Below the pieces are notes generated by a model. That model ran no database searches and was not told the DNA's origin. It saw nothing but the letters and a program-made list of their open reading frames with translations. Of a stretch of DNA of 64,000 nucleotides, positions 36,359 through 43,947 are shown one piece after another. A program made the translations under genes and the position numbers. Origin of the DNA: Halobacillus litoralis (lineage in GTDB: Bacteria; Bacillota; Bacilli; Bacillales; Halobacillaceae). The stretch is taken from positions 930,001-994,000 of the forward strand of contig NZ_WMEZ01000001.1 of the NCBI RefSeq assembly GCF_009856415.1. The letters run 5' to 3'. Each line of letters begins with the position of its first letter. The first letter of the stretch is position 1.

Positions 36359-36928
36359 GATAAGCTCCCGATTGTGAAAGACTCAGTTTCGAGACTTTTG
36401 TTGAGTGGATGGGGGCTGCGGGGAATAACTCGCTTTCCGCGGGAGCGCGGTGAGCCTCCTCGGACTGCGTCCTGTGGGGTCTCACCATGCACTTTTTTCC
36501 CGCAGGAGTCTCGCCATTCCCCTCCGCCCCTCTGCCATATAATTTTCTCGAAACCACTTCTAGAAGAAGCTCCTTTTATACACATGGTAATTGGAGAGGA
36601 ATGACCTCCTAAGTACGCTATTATGCACGTGAAAAGCTTGTTATAGAGAGCTTTATGCTAATAAAACCAGGATAGTTGGAGACATTCTCCCCCAGTGTAA
36701 GGGTTCGTTACCTCCATACGACGAATGGGATGGTTGGGAAGCTGCGAGACTCCCGTGGGAGAAAGGAGATAGGTGAGATCCCGCAGGACGCAGTCCGAGG
36801 AAGCTCACCACTCCCCCACAGGAAAGCGAGTGGCTTCCCAACCATCCCTAACGCTCGACCAGGCAACGAACCCCGAAACACCTCGATACTGAGTCTTCAA
36901 AAATACTGCCATATTCTTTAATAACTAG
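36359..36928. repeat. Composite palindromic repeat, locus E
   Basis: The left end GAAAGACTCAGTTTCGAGAC (36376 on) leads to a core in reverse orientation with GGGAATAACTCGCTTTCCGC and GTGAGCCTCCTCGGACTGCG. It is closed by TTTTCTCGAAACCACTTCT. The right core lies between a perfect GGGTTCGTT (36701) and AACGAACCC (36865) and includes GAGACTCCCGTGGGAG. The right end is CTCGATACTGAGTCTTC. The locus sits between convergent ylaI and ylaH. Confidence 0.92.
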
Positions 36929-36947
36929 ACACTTTCAGTTATAGCAA

Positions 36948-36976
36948 AAGCCCCTTTCCTCATGTGAAAGGGGCTT
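36948..36976 (-). terminator. Terminator after ylaH
   Basis: AAGCCCCTTTC pairs with GAAAGGGGCTT, followed by TTGCTAT on the minus strand. Confidence 0.85.
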
Positions 36977-36981
36977 ATGGG

Positions 36982-37362
36982 TCAGGATGATTCGTTTTGC
37001 TGACGGGCTCCGCGTTCTCTGTGGAGTCTGATCCGATAAATACCAAGAATTAAAGCAGCCACCACTAAACTTTCAGGAAGAGGCAAATTCAATCCAAGGA
37101 TTAAGGTTAAGATAAATGTCCCTATAATGAGAACCGAATAAACCACAATTGTCTTCATCAAAGGTAATTTTCTAGCGAATCCAAGCTTAAAAGTAATGAT
37201 AGCAAGAATAACAGTCGTTAAGTATAGAAGCATGAAAGAACGAAAGAGCATGGACACTTCGCTTTCATCGTTTAAGTTCACTTCACTACCGAATCCGCGA
37301 AAAAAGAAATCGGCCACAGGCCATAGGTCCGTCGGCACAGGTAGTGTGGACATATCGTTCAT
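36982..37362 (-). CDS. ylaH: YlaH-like membrane protein
   Basis: A 126-aa protein with about three membrane segments (FMLLYLTTVILAIITFKLGF, TIVVYSVLIIGTFILTLILG and a third before RIRLHRERG). It matches the YlaH-like family, located after typA in B. subtilis and of unknown function. The start is the ATG at 37360-37362 behind AGGAGGAACATC. typA itself is not here. Confidence 0.82.
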   Translation of the reverse strand: MNDMSTLPVPTDLWPVADFFFRGFGSEVNLNDESEVSMLFRSFMLLYLTTVILAIITFKLGFARKLPLMKTIVVYSVLIIGTFILTLILGLNLPLPESLVVAALILGIYRIRLHRERGARQQNESS

Positions 37363-37493
37363 GATGTTCCTCCTCATGGGTACCCTATTCTGTTATCTAT
37401 CATACTAGAAAGCCTTGCCGGATGCTACCCGTGAAACCATTTTCATTATTTAGACATATCCTATATAATAGACTGGAATAGAGGTGAGCCTTT

Positions 37494-37673
37494 TTGAAAA
37501 ACTTTCATATGAACACAGCACTATTAGCCAGTCTCGTCATTTTATCGTTTATCGCTGTAGGATTTGCTATCGGCCAAGAAATTTTCTGGCTTGCAGCCGT
37601 CCTTTTCTTTTCAGGATTTGCTCTTATGAGTGTAGGGTTGAGAAGAAAAAGAAAACAACAGCAAACGTCTTGA
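37494..37673 (+). CDS. ylaF: YlaF-like two-segment membrane protein
   Basis: A 59-aa protein with two hydrophobic segments (ALLASLVILSFIAVGFAIG and FWLAAVLFFSGFALMSVG) and a basic end (LRRKRKQQQTS). Size, topology and position next to ylaH match YlaF of B. subtilis. The start is TTG at 37494 behind GAGGTGAG. The function is unknown. Confidence 0.8.
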   Translation: MKNFHMNTALLASLVILSFIAVGFAIGQEIFWLAAVLFFSGFALMSVGLRRKRKQQQTS

Positions 37674-37680
37674 TTCCAGC

Positions 37681-37716
37681 AGAAAGCGACCTCCTTCGAG
37701 GTCGCTTTCTTTTATT
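37681..37716. terminator. Bidirectional terminator between ylaF and suhB
   Basis: AGAAAGCGACCTC pairs with GAGGTCGCTTTCT. Confidence 0.9.
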
Positions 37717-38521
37717 TCTTCAATCGGACGTAATCCTTAGATATTTCTTCATGAATGTTTGACCGGCTTGCGAGAACTGTCGTTTTGTTCAACAAGTCCA
37801 ACTCTTCCCGGTCCGCACGGGTAACGATTCCACCCACTTCACGAACGATAATGCTTCCGGCAGCGTAATCCCATGGCATCAACGTCATCGTTAAATAACC
37901 ATCCAGCAGCCCTTCGGCTACAAAAGCAAATTCCAAAGCGGCAGAACCATAAGATCTCGTACTGCGTATTTTTTTCACTAAATCTTCCATACCTTTATGA
38001 TCCACGTGTGGATTTTCAGGAATTAACCAGGACGTATTAAGCGCAAGGATCGACTGGTTCAACGGACGCTCTTCATCCAGGTGTGGTAACTTTTCCTCGT
38101 TCTTATAAGCGCCTTCCCCTCGTTTGGCTGTGTACAACGTACCGTCCATCACATTGTAAATTAAACCGATTTCACCAACTCCCTCATAATATACTCCGAC
38201 AGATATGGCGAAATTTCTCTTTTGATGGACAAAGTTCATCGTTCCATCAATCGGATCTACAATCCAGACGGTCCCTCCGAGGTCTTCTATTTCATCACCG
38301 AATCCCTCTTCTCCTAATAAATAATGATCCGGATACGTATCATTGATTTTTCCCGCGAAAAATTGTTCTGTTTCCTGATCCATTTCTGTGACCAGGTCGT
38401 TTGGGTTGGATTTTGTTTCAATGGATCGTGGCGAATCAATGTTGGTTTTGATTCGTTCACCAGCTTCCAAGACCCAAGCTTTTGCATTTTCAAAAATCTC
38501 GTTCTTTTTCTGTTGATCCAT
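37712..38521 (-). CDS. suhB: Inositol monophosphatase family protein (YktC-like)
   Basis: A 269-aa Mg2+-dependent phosphatase. YLLGEEGFGD, WIVDPIDGTMNFVHQ and MPWDYAAGSIIVREVGG are the three metal-site motifs of the IMPase/SuhB family. B. subtilis YktC is inositol-1-monophosphatase-like and may also act on related sugar or nucleotide phosphates. The start is the ATG at 38519-38521 with AAAGGGG upstream. Repeat locus F lies directly upstream. Confidence 0.92.
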   Translation of the reverse strand: MDQQKKNEIFENAKAWVLEAGERIKTNIDSPRSIETKSNPNDLVTEMDQETEQFFAGKINDTYPDHYLLGEEGFGDEIEDLGGTVWIVDPIDGTMNFVHQKRNFAISVGVYYEGVGEIGLIYNVMDGTLYTAKRGEGAYKNEEKLPHLDEERPLNQSILALNTSWLIPENPHVDHKGMEDLVKKIRSTRSYGSAALEFAFVAEGLLDGYLTMTLMPWDYAAGSIIVREVGGIVTRADREELDLLNKTTVLASRSNIHEEISKDYVRLKK

Positions 38522-38604
38522 AACATCGTACCCCTTTTATAAGTATCAATCTTTATCGTACCAAATCCATCCAAACATTGCACCAATTCCGCCCCCTTGT
38601 CCAA

Positions 38605-39316
38605 CTAAAGCTCCCGATTGTGGAAGACTCAGTTTCAAGGTGTTTCCGGGGTTCGTTGCCTGGTTGAGCGTTAGGGGTGGCTGGGAAGCCACTCGCTTTC
38701 CTGTGGGGGAGCGCCGAGCTTCCTCGGACTGCGTCCTGCGGGATCTCGCCCATCTCCTTCTCCCACGGGAGTCTCGCAGCTTCCCAACCACCCCATTCGT
38801 TGAATGTGAGAAACGAACCCCTGCACCAAGTTGGATTGTCTTCCACTATCCCACTGTTAGAAATATAAAGCGCTCTGTATCAAGCCTTTACTTACTCTGG
38901 GGCGGTTTATTCGATCCGCTTCTTCAATCCTACTACTGGTTATTGCGGAAGTGGTTTCGAGAATCTTCCATGGCAAAGGGGCGGAGGGGAATGGCGAGAC
39001 TCCTAACTTAAGTGTGCAGGCGCCTTGATTAGCGGCGTCTGGACTGGACTGAGCTGGCGGAGATAAAGGAAACACGAAGAACGGAGTGATTCGATGTTGA
39101 CTTATCGTACAGAAGCGAGGGAAGTCTCACTAGCCGCTAGGCGCCGGAACCGGATATCGAAAAGGAACAGAGTGCATGGTGAGACCCCGCAAGGCGTTAG
39201 CCTGAGGAGGCTCACCGCGCTCCCGCGGAAAGCGAGTCATTCCCCGCAGCCCCACCAACTCAACAAAAGTCTCGAAACTGAGTCTTCCACAATCCTGCCA
39301 TGTTCTTCAATAAGCC
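38605..39316. repeat. Composite palindromic repeat, locus F, interrupted
   Basis: The left end GGAAGACTCAGTTTCAAGG (38621 on) leads to a core framed by GGGTTCGTT (38649) and AACGAACCC (38812), with GGGAAGCCACTCGC and GTCTCGCAGCTTCCC. The right core begins GGTTTCGAGAATC and GGGGCGGAGGGGAATGGCG. It is interrupted after GAGACTCCT (39003) and resumes at GTGCATGGTGAGACC near 39172, ending with AAGTCTCGAAACTGAGTCTT. The interruption is element III. At about 0.7 kb this is the longest copy. Confidence 0.92.
39019..39145. repeat. Nested element III with GGCGCC ends, inside repeat F
   Basis: The outer arms are GGCGCC (39019) and GGCGCC (39140), next to AGCGGC/GCCGCT. It is followed by GGAACCGGAT, like the CTGGAACCG after element II. 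It splits the right core of repeat F. About a dozen core bases found in other copies are lost at the join. Confidence 0.82.
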
Positions 39317-39333
39317 GTTTGGATTTAAAGGCA

Positions 39334-39370
39334 ATAAAAAAGACGAGCAACTATAGTGTTGCTCGCTCTT
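39334..39370 (-). terminator. Terminator after the ykzI-like gene
   Basis: GAGCAAC pairs with GTTGCTC, with a run of T on the minus strand. Confidence 0.85.
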
Positions 39371-39557
39371 ATATGGACCATTCAATCAATTGCTTACGAA
39401 GTTCAGAGAGTCTTCTCTTTGTTTTTTTCATTTGTTCGACATCTCCGGCGATCATCGCATCGTGCAAGGTCACCAGTTCGTAATCAATCTCCATACGGAT
39501 TACCGGGAGCTTCTCTTCAGCTTCTCTTTTACGCAATGCTTCCATGACATGTTTCAC
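39369..39557 (-). CDS. Small helical protein at the ykzI position
   Basis: A 62-aa highly charged protein (KHVMEALRKREAEEKLPVI ... KKTKRRLSELRKQLIEW), predicted to be two helices. I do not recognise a domain. Its position between suhB (yktC) and yktB corresponds to ykzI of B. subtilis, but similarity could not be tested. The start is GTG at 39555-39557 behind GGGAGGG, a convincing ribosome site. Confidence 0.7.
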   Translation of the reverse strand: MKHVMEALRKREAEEKLPVIRMEIDYELVTLHDAMIAGDVEQMKKTKRRLSELRKQLIEWSI

Positions 39558-39735
39558 TGCTAATCCCTCCCTCTCAAATCCTTACTATATATATATGTGA
39601 CTTTTGCGACAGAAGTTTCAATTAGATTACTTATATGTAACCCATTTTTACAGGATTCAAACCAACCGAACACATCACTTAGTAAGCTCGGTCGGTTGTG
39701 GTAAAATAAGGGCGAGAATTGAAGGAGTTGATCGA

Positions 39736-40374
39736 ATGACGACATTTAGTGGATTTACCCAAGAGGACTTTGACGTTTTTTCCATTCCAGGATTAGAAAA
39801 TAGAATGGAGGCTTTGAGAGATCGCATTTCTCCTAAGCTTGAGGCTATAGCGACGGAACTTGCGGCAGATGTCACTGCGATGACTGGGGACGAGATGTTT
39901 GTACACGTTGCGAAACATGCGCGTCGGAAAACGAACCCGCCGAATGATACTTGGGCGGCTCTCGCTTCAAATAAACGCGGATACAAAAAGCTTCCCCACT
40001 TCCAAATCGGATTGTGGGAGACTCATGTCTTCATTTGGTTTGCAGTGATCTACGAAAGTCCCATTAAACAGGACTTTGCCTATAAACTGGAGCAGAACAA
40101 AGATGAAGTTCTGGGTCATATCCCGGAGGACTTTGTATGGTCGATCGATCATATGAAGCCTGACAGCATTCCGCAGTCTGATGTGAATGAGGACAAGTTT
40201 CTGAGTATGACTGAGCGTCTGAAGACGGTTAAAAAAGCAGAGATCTTATGTGGCAGGAACATAGAACGTGGAGATGCGCGTTTGAAAGATCCTGATGCTT
40301 TTCTTGAGCTCTGCAAAGAAACGTTCCAAACATTGGAACCTTTATACCGGTACACAAAGCAACTGGATCAGTAA
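39736..40374 (+). CDS. yktB: YktB, UPF0637/DUF1054 protein
   Basis: A 212-aa protein starting MTTFSGFTQEDFDVFSIPGL. The segments VHVAKHARRKTNPPNDTWAA and LPHFQIGLWETHVFIWFAVI are diagnostic of the UPF0637 family. The function is unknown. The start is the ATG at 39736 behind GAAGGAG. It keeps the ykzI-yktB-yktA neighbourhood. Confidence 0.92.
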   Translation: MTTFSGFTQEDFDVFSIPGLENRMEALRDRISPKLEAIATELAADVTAMTGDEMFVHVAKHARRKTNPPNDTWAALASNKRGYKKLPHFQIGLWETHVFIWFAVIYESPIKQDFAYKLEQNKDEVLGHIPEDFVWSIDHMKPDSIPQSDVNEDKFLSMTERLKTVKKAEILCGRNIERGDARLKDPDAFLELCKETFQTLEPLYRYTKQLDQ

Positions 40375-40376
40375 AT

Positions 40377-40404
40377 AAAAGGCGCCCCTATGGGAGGCGC
40401 CTTT
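40377..40404. terminator. Bidirectional terminator between yktB and yktA
   Basis: AAAAGGCGCC pairs with GGCGCCTTTT with a short loop. Confidence 0.9.
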
Positions 40405-40410
40405 TCTCGT

Positions 40411-40683
40411 TTACATCTTCACTTTGCTACCTGTACTCAGAGTTTTAGCGTGTTTAACAGCTCTGTAGCAAGAATAGCCGGATTCTTTCTCAAATTGTCC
40501 GCACAGTGTTTTTTCTTCACTTTTAGACGGGACGATCTGTTTGAACCGGGTGTATGCCAACATCAACTCATCACGGTCGACGCCTTTTTCATAAGCTTGT
40601 TCGACCATGCTGTAAAAATTGACGACATCGATAATTTCTTCTTTTGACCAATAAATTTCATCAATTGGATAGGTATAACTCAT
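40411..40683 (-). CDS. yktA: YktA, UPF0223 protein
   Basis: A 90-aa protein starting MSYTYPIDEIYWSKEEIIDV with FKQIVPSKSEEKTLCGQFEK, the UPF0223 signature. A small helical cytoplasmic protein of unknown function. It follows the nitronate monooxygenase gene by 12 bp and is probably co-transcribed with it. Confidence 0.9.
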   Translation of the reverse strand: MSYTYPIDEIYWSKEEIIDVVNFYSMVEQAYEKGVDRDELMLAYTRFKQIVPSKSEEKTLCGQFEKESGYSCYRAVKHAKTLSTGSKVKM

Positions 40684-40695
40684 AATTCTTCCTCC

Positions 40696-41655
40696 TTACT
40701 TGCTCCACCGGCTCCGGATTTCTTCCGCCTCAGAGACGATGCGCTTGAACAATTCATCAACCGATGGAACGTCATGGATCCGTGAGGCCACTTGACCAGC
40801 CCAACCGAATCCGTAAGCTTGTTTTCCATCATAAATGAACGTTTTATTCGCTTCGCCGTTGATGTAAGATTTCAAGCCTTCGTACCCTGCTTGTTCATCT
40901 TCCAATTCCAAAATACGCGCTGTCCATTCATTTTTCAAGGCGCGAGCTGGTGCTTTCAAACTCCGTTTGATGACGGTAGTGGATGTTTCGTCTGCTTGTA
41001 TTAAAGCTTCAAGATAAGCGGGATGCGCGTGCACACACTCTTTGGTTGCGATAAAACGCGTTCCCATTTCCACTCCTTCCGCTCCTAAAGCTAGTGCAGC
41101 CATCAATCCTCTACCATCTCCTACTCCCCCTGATGCGATGACAGGTATATCAACGGCGTCTACGACTTGGGGCGTCAAAACGAATGTACCGACATCATCA
41201 CGGCCAAGGTGTCCACCGCCTTCATGACCGACGACCATAACTGCGTCAGCACCCAGTTCCTCCGCTTTGACAGCCTGCCTTCTTGCCGCTACAAGCACAA
41301 GGGTTTTAATTCCAGTACCTTGGACAAGCTCAAGGACTGGGGCAGGATTTCCACCTGTCACAGAGATGACCGGCACCTCTTCCTCCACAGCCACTTGAAC
41401 CATCTCTTCAAATGGACGTCCATGCTGACCAATCGCGAAATTCACTCCAAACGGGCGATTTGTTTTTTCTCTAACGGTAGCAATTTCTTTCCTCAGTTGA
41501 TCCGGACCTTCCATACTCATCGCGGTCAACTGACCGAGTCCCCCAGCGTTTGATACCGCTTGAGCCAATTCAGAATAAGCGAGGTGAGCAAGCCCTCCCT
41601 GGATGATCGGGTATGTAATGCCTAATGCTTCTGTGACACGAGTTTTCCATTCCAC
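40696..41655 (-). CDS. Nitronate monooxygenase family FMN protein
   Basis: A 319-aa TIM-barrel flavoprotein of the 2-nitropropane dioxygenase family. YPIIQGGLAHLAYSELAQA opens it, VNFAIGQ and VISVTGGNPAP follow, then GADAVMVVGHEGGGHLG and IPVIASGGVGDGRGLMAAL, the phosphate-binding loop. It may detoxify alkyl nitronates; FabK-like enoyl reductases are close relatives, and the two cannot be told apart here. The start is GTG at 41653-41655 behind GGGGAGGG. Confidence 0.88.
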   Translation of the reverse strand: MEWKTRVTEALGITYPIIQGGLAHLAYSELAQAVSNAGGLGQLTAMSMEGPDQLRKEIATVREKTNRPFGVNFAIGQHGRPFEEMVQVAVEEEVPVISVTGGNPAPVLELVQGTGIKTLVLVAARRQAVKAEELGADAVMVVGHEGGGHLGRDDVGTFVLTPQVVDAVDIPVIASGGVGDGRGLMAALALGAEGVEMGTRFIATKECVHAHPAYLEALIQADETSTTVIKRSLKAPARALKNEWTARILELEDEQAGYEGLKSYINGEANKTFIYDGKQAYGFGWAGQVASRIHDVPSVDELFKRIVSEAEEIRSRWSK

Positions 41656-41779
41656 ATGAATCCCTCCCCTTTGTTTCATTTTAGCATGATTGGAAAAAGG
41701 ATACACAAAAGACTAGCAAGCGAACGTGGAACCTGCTATAATTCATGTGCTTTTCTAAATTAAAGAGGTGGAAACACAT

Positions 41780-43249
41780 ATGAACCAACACAAAACTCCC
41801 CTGTTTTCAGGGTTAAAAAAACATAGAGATCGAAAGCCGGTCCAATTTCATATCCCAGGACACAAAGGCGGAAAAGGAATGGATGAAGAATTCCGGTCGT
41901 TCATCGGAGATCAAGCCCTTTCCATAGACCTGATAAACATTGAACCACTGGATGACCTGCACCACCCGCAAGGCATGATTAAACAGGCGCAAGATCTAGC
42001 CGCTGAGGCCTTCGGTGCGGACTATACCTTTTTCTCTGTACAGGGAACTTCTGGTGCGATTATGACCATGATCATGAGCGTCTGTCATCCCGGCGATAAG
42101 ATTATTGTGCCGAGAAATGTCCATAAATCCGTAACGACAGCGATCATTTTTTCAGGAGCGAAACCTGTCTTCATCCATCCCGAACTTGATGATCGGTTCG
42201 GAATCTCTCACGGTATCACCTCAGAAGCTGTTCAAAAGGCTTGTGAAGCGCACCCAGATGCGAAAGGTCTGCTCGTCATCAACCCGACTTATTTCGGAGT
42301 GTCGGCCGATTTGAAAAAGATCGTTACTATCGCACACAGCTACGATATCCCCGTTCTTGTGGATGAAGCGCACGGCGTCCATATTCACTTTCATGAGCGT
42401 CTTCCTTTGTCCGCCATGCAGGCAGGTGCAGATATGGCAGCCACGAGTGTGCATAAGCTGGGTGGGTCCTTAACGCAAAGTTCTGTGTTAAATTTACGAG
42501 AAGGGCTCGTATCCCATGAAAGAGTACAGTCGATATTATCCATGCTTCACACGACTTCGACTTCGTACCTTTTACTCGCAAGTCTCGATGCCGCACGGAG
42601 ACACCTCGCCATTCACGGACGGGAGTTGATGGAAGAAACGCTTCGACTTGCGGATCATGCCAGAAGAAGATTGAATGAGATTCCGGGCATTTACTGTCCA
42701 GGGAGCGAAATATTGACAAGCGATGCAACCGTCGACTTCGATCCGACCAAATTAATCATCTCCGTGAAAAAGCTCGGGTTATCCGGTTATGACGTCGAAG
42801 TTTGGCTTAGAGAAAAAGCCAACATCGAAGTGGAACTTTCCGATCTGTATAACATTTTATGCATCGTGACCCCTGGTGATCGGGAAGAAGATATCGACAA
42901 GCTCGTAACTGCTTTAGAGAAACTTTCTAAAGAGCACTCTGACGAAGAAGAGACAGAAAACATTCGGGTGAAAGTTCCCGACATTCCTGTGCTTGCTCTT
43001 TCTCCAAGAGAGGCCTTCTACTCTTCGACGGAAACGATTTTGCTAAAGGAAGCTGTCGGAAGGATCAGTGCTGAATTTGTGATGGTTTATCCCCCGGGAA
43101 TCCCCATTTTTATACCGGGTGAAATTATCACACAAGAAAACATTGACTACATTCACGAAAATGTCGAAGCCGGTCTCCCTGTACAAGGGCCTGAAGATGA
43201 TACTCTTGAAACGATTCAAGTCATTCGTGAACAACGTGCTTTCAAATAA
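41780..43249 (+). CDS. speA: Arginine/lysine/ornithine decarboxylase (SpeA-type)
   Basis: A 489-aa PLP-dependent fold-I decarboxylase. FQVQGTSGAIM-like text reads here FFSVQGTSGAIMTMIMS (residues 84-100), VLVDEAHGVHIHFH (192-205) holds the cofactor Asp, and ATSVHKLGGSLTQSS holds the Schiff-base Lys at about 226. Length and location match B. subtilis SpeA, which makes agmatine from arginine for polyamine synthesis. Lysine specificity cannot be excluded. The start is the ATG at 41780 behind AGAGGTGG. Confidence 0.9.
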   Translation: MNQHKTPLFSGLKKHRDRKPVQFHIPGHKGGKGMDEEFRSFIGDQALSIDLINIEPLDDLHHPQGMIKQAQDLAAEAFGADYTFFSVQGTSGAIMTMIMSVCHPGDKIIVPRNVHKSVTTAIIFSGAKPVFIHPELDDRFGISHGITSEAVQKACEAHPDAKGLLVINPTYFGVSADLKKIVTIAHSYDIPVLVDEAHGVHIHFHERLPLSAMQAGADMAATSVHKLGGSLTQSSVLNLREGLVSHERVQSILSMLHTTSTSYLLLASLDAARRHLAIHGRELMEETLRLADHARRRLNEIPGIYCPGSEILTSDATVDFDPTKLIISVKKLGLSGYDVEVWLREKANIEVELSDLYNILCIVTPGDREEDIDKLVTALEKLSKEHSDEEETENIRVKVPDIPVLALSPREAFYSSTETILLKEAVGRISAEFVMVYPPGIPIFIPGEIITQENIDYIHENVEAGLPVQGPEDDTLETIQVIREQRAFK

Positions 43250-43278
43250 AAAGAAGCCCGCCCTGGGCTTCTTTTTTT
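43248..43278 (+). terminator. Terminator after speA
   Basis: AAAAAGAAGCCC pairs with GGGCTTCTTTTTTT. Confidence 0.92.
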
Positions 43279-43300
43279 GTTTTCACTCTCCGGAGCGTTT

Positions 43301-43520
43301 CTCTCCTCTTGCGCGCGTTTCTCTCCTCTTGCGCGCGTTTCTCTCCTCTTGCGCGCGTTTCTCTCCTCTTGCGCGCGTTTCTCTCCTCTTGCGCGCGTTT
43401 CTCTCCTCTTGCGCGCGTTTCTCTCCTCTTGCGCGCGTTTCTCTCCTCTTGCGCGCGTTTCTCTCCTCTTGCGCGCGTTTCTCTCCTCTTGCGCGCGTTT
43501 CTCTCCTCTTGCGCGCGTAA
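43301..43520. repeat. 20-bp tandem repeat, 11 copies
   Basis: The unit CTCTCCTCTTGCGCGCGTTT is repeated 11 times without a mismatch, except that the last copy ends GCGTAA. It lies between the speA and SR1 terminators. The unit has no stop codon in any frame on either strand, so several long open frames cross it; none has a ribosome site and start that would make a gene convincing. Confidence 0.97.
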
Positions 43521-43550
43521 GGATTTCCTCAAGTCGGAAATCCTTACGCG
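43514..43550. repeat. Perfect 15-bp hairpin joined to the tandem array
   Basis: CGCGTAAGGATTTCC pairs perfectly with GGAAATCCTTACGCG around a 7-nt loop. The left arm begins within the last array unit. No T tract follows on the plus strand. On the minus strand the array follows the hairpin. Confidence 0.9.
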
Positions 43551-43555
43551 AAAAT

Positions 43556-43588
43556 ACAAAAGATCCAGGTCAATGACCTGGATCTTCA
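43556..43588 (-). terminator. Terminator of SR1
   Basis: AAGATCCAGGTCA pairs with TGACCTGGATCTT, followed on the minus strand by TTGTATTTT. Confidence 0.9.
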
Positions 43589-43641
43589 TCTTGTATGCTT
43601 CCTTCACAGAAAGGATGCCCCCATTTAATAGAACATACTTA

Positions 43642-43755
43642 TTATTTATCTTCTGGTTTGTTGCAGGTAGGACAGGTGCTGTAAAGAGTAGAAACCTTCT
43701 CATTTTCGTAGTGCTCAATTACCTTCTGACAGTCTTGACATACGATTGTACCCAT
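43642..43755 (-). CDS. sr1P: SR1P-type GapA-binding peptide
   Basis: A 37-aa peptide: MGTIVCQDCQKVIEHYENEK, then an STLYSTCPTCNKPEDK end. Two C-x-x-C pairs suggest a small zinc-bound fold. It matches SR1P of B. subtilis, the peptide encoded by SR1 RNA that binds glyceraldehyde-3-phosphate dehydrogenase GapA and promotes its interaction with RNase J1. The start is the ATG at 43753-43755, 9 nt after GGGGAG. rnjA, encoding that RNase, lies 13 kb away in the same window. Confidence 0.9.
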   Translation of the reverse strand: MGTIVCQDCQKVIEHYENEKVSTLYSTCPTCNKPEDK

Positions 43756-43775
43756 TCACATCCACTCCCCATATT

Positions 43776-43789
43776 TGTAATCGTTTTCA
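43776..43789 (-). promoter_or_regulatory. CcpA cre site in SR1
   Basis: On the minus strand TGAAAACGATTACA matches the cre consensus TGWNANCGNTNNCA at every fixed position. It lies just after the predicted start of transcription, a place where CcpA blocks elongation. CcpA contributes to SR1 repression in B. subtilis. Confidence 0.8.
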
Positions 43790-43799
43790 ACGTAATTTC

Positions 43800-43828
43800 A
43801 TTCTAATATGGCACAATCGAAAAATCAA
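43800..43828 (-). promoter_or_regulatory. Promoter of SR1
   Basis: On the minus strand TTGATT (43828-43823) and TAGAAT (43805-43800) are separated by 17 bp. This is a good sigma-A match about 45 bp upstream of the sr1P ATG. Confidence 0.75.
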
Positions 43829-43913
43829 GCCCAAAAGTATAACTTTTTATAAAATGTGTCATACTAATAATTTCTTTACCTACTAGTATATGATCAAGAT
43901 TCATATTTAAGCC

Positions 43914-43944
43914 CAAAAAAAGATCACTCGGACGAGTGATCTTT
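43914..43944 (-). terminator. Terminator after the polysaccharide deacetylase gene
   Basis: AAAAGATCACTCG pairs with CGAGTGATCTTTT, followed by a T run on the minus strand. Confidence 0.9.
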
Positions 43945-43947
43945 TCA

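Larger units (their letters stand above)
43551..43793 (-). ncRNA. SR1 dual-function small RNA
   Basis: The unit runs from a promoter (-35 TTGATT, 17 bp, -10 TAGAAT) to a strong terminator, giving an RNA of roughly 240 nt that contains the sr1P reading frame. In B. subtilis SR1 (205 nt) lies between pdhD and speA, encodes SR1P, and base-pairs with ahrC mRNA to lower arginine catabolism. Position, size and encoded peptide match. Here extra genes separate it from pdhD. The pairing region was not tested. Confidence 0.85.

Noticed and set aside
36304-36604. Open frames on both strands across repeat locus E (and similar frames in A, B, C, F and G)
   Set aside because: They follow the stems of the repeats, recur with the same peptide pieces at every copy, and lack ribosome sites. 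They are by-products of the repeat sequence.
43301-43520. Tandem array as a CRISPR
   Set aside because: The units are contiguous with no spacers and no cas gene is present.
43242-43718. A long minus-strand open frame encoding an Arg/Glu-rich 20-residue repeat, and several plus-strand frames across the same array
   Set aside because: The 20-bp unit lacks stop codons in all frames, so open frames are automatic. None has a good start and ribosome site, and the minus frame overlaps sr1P.
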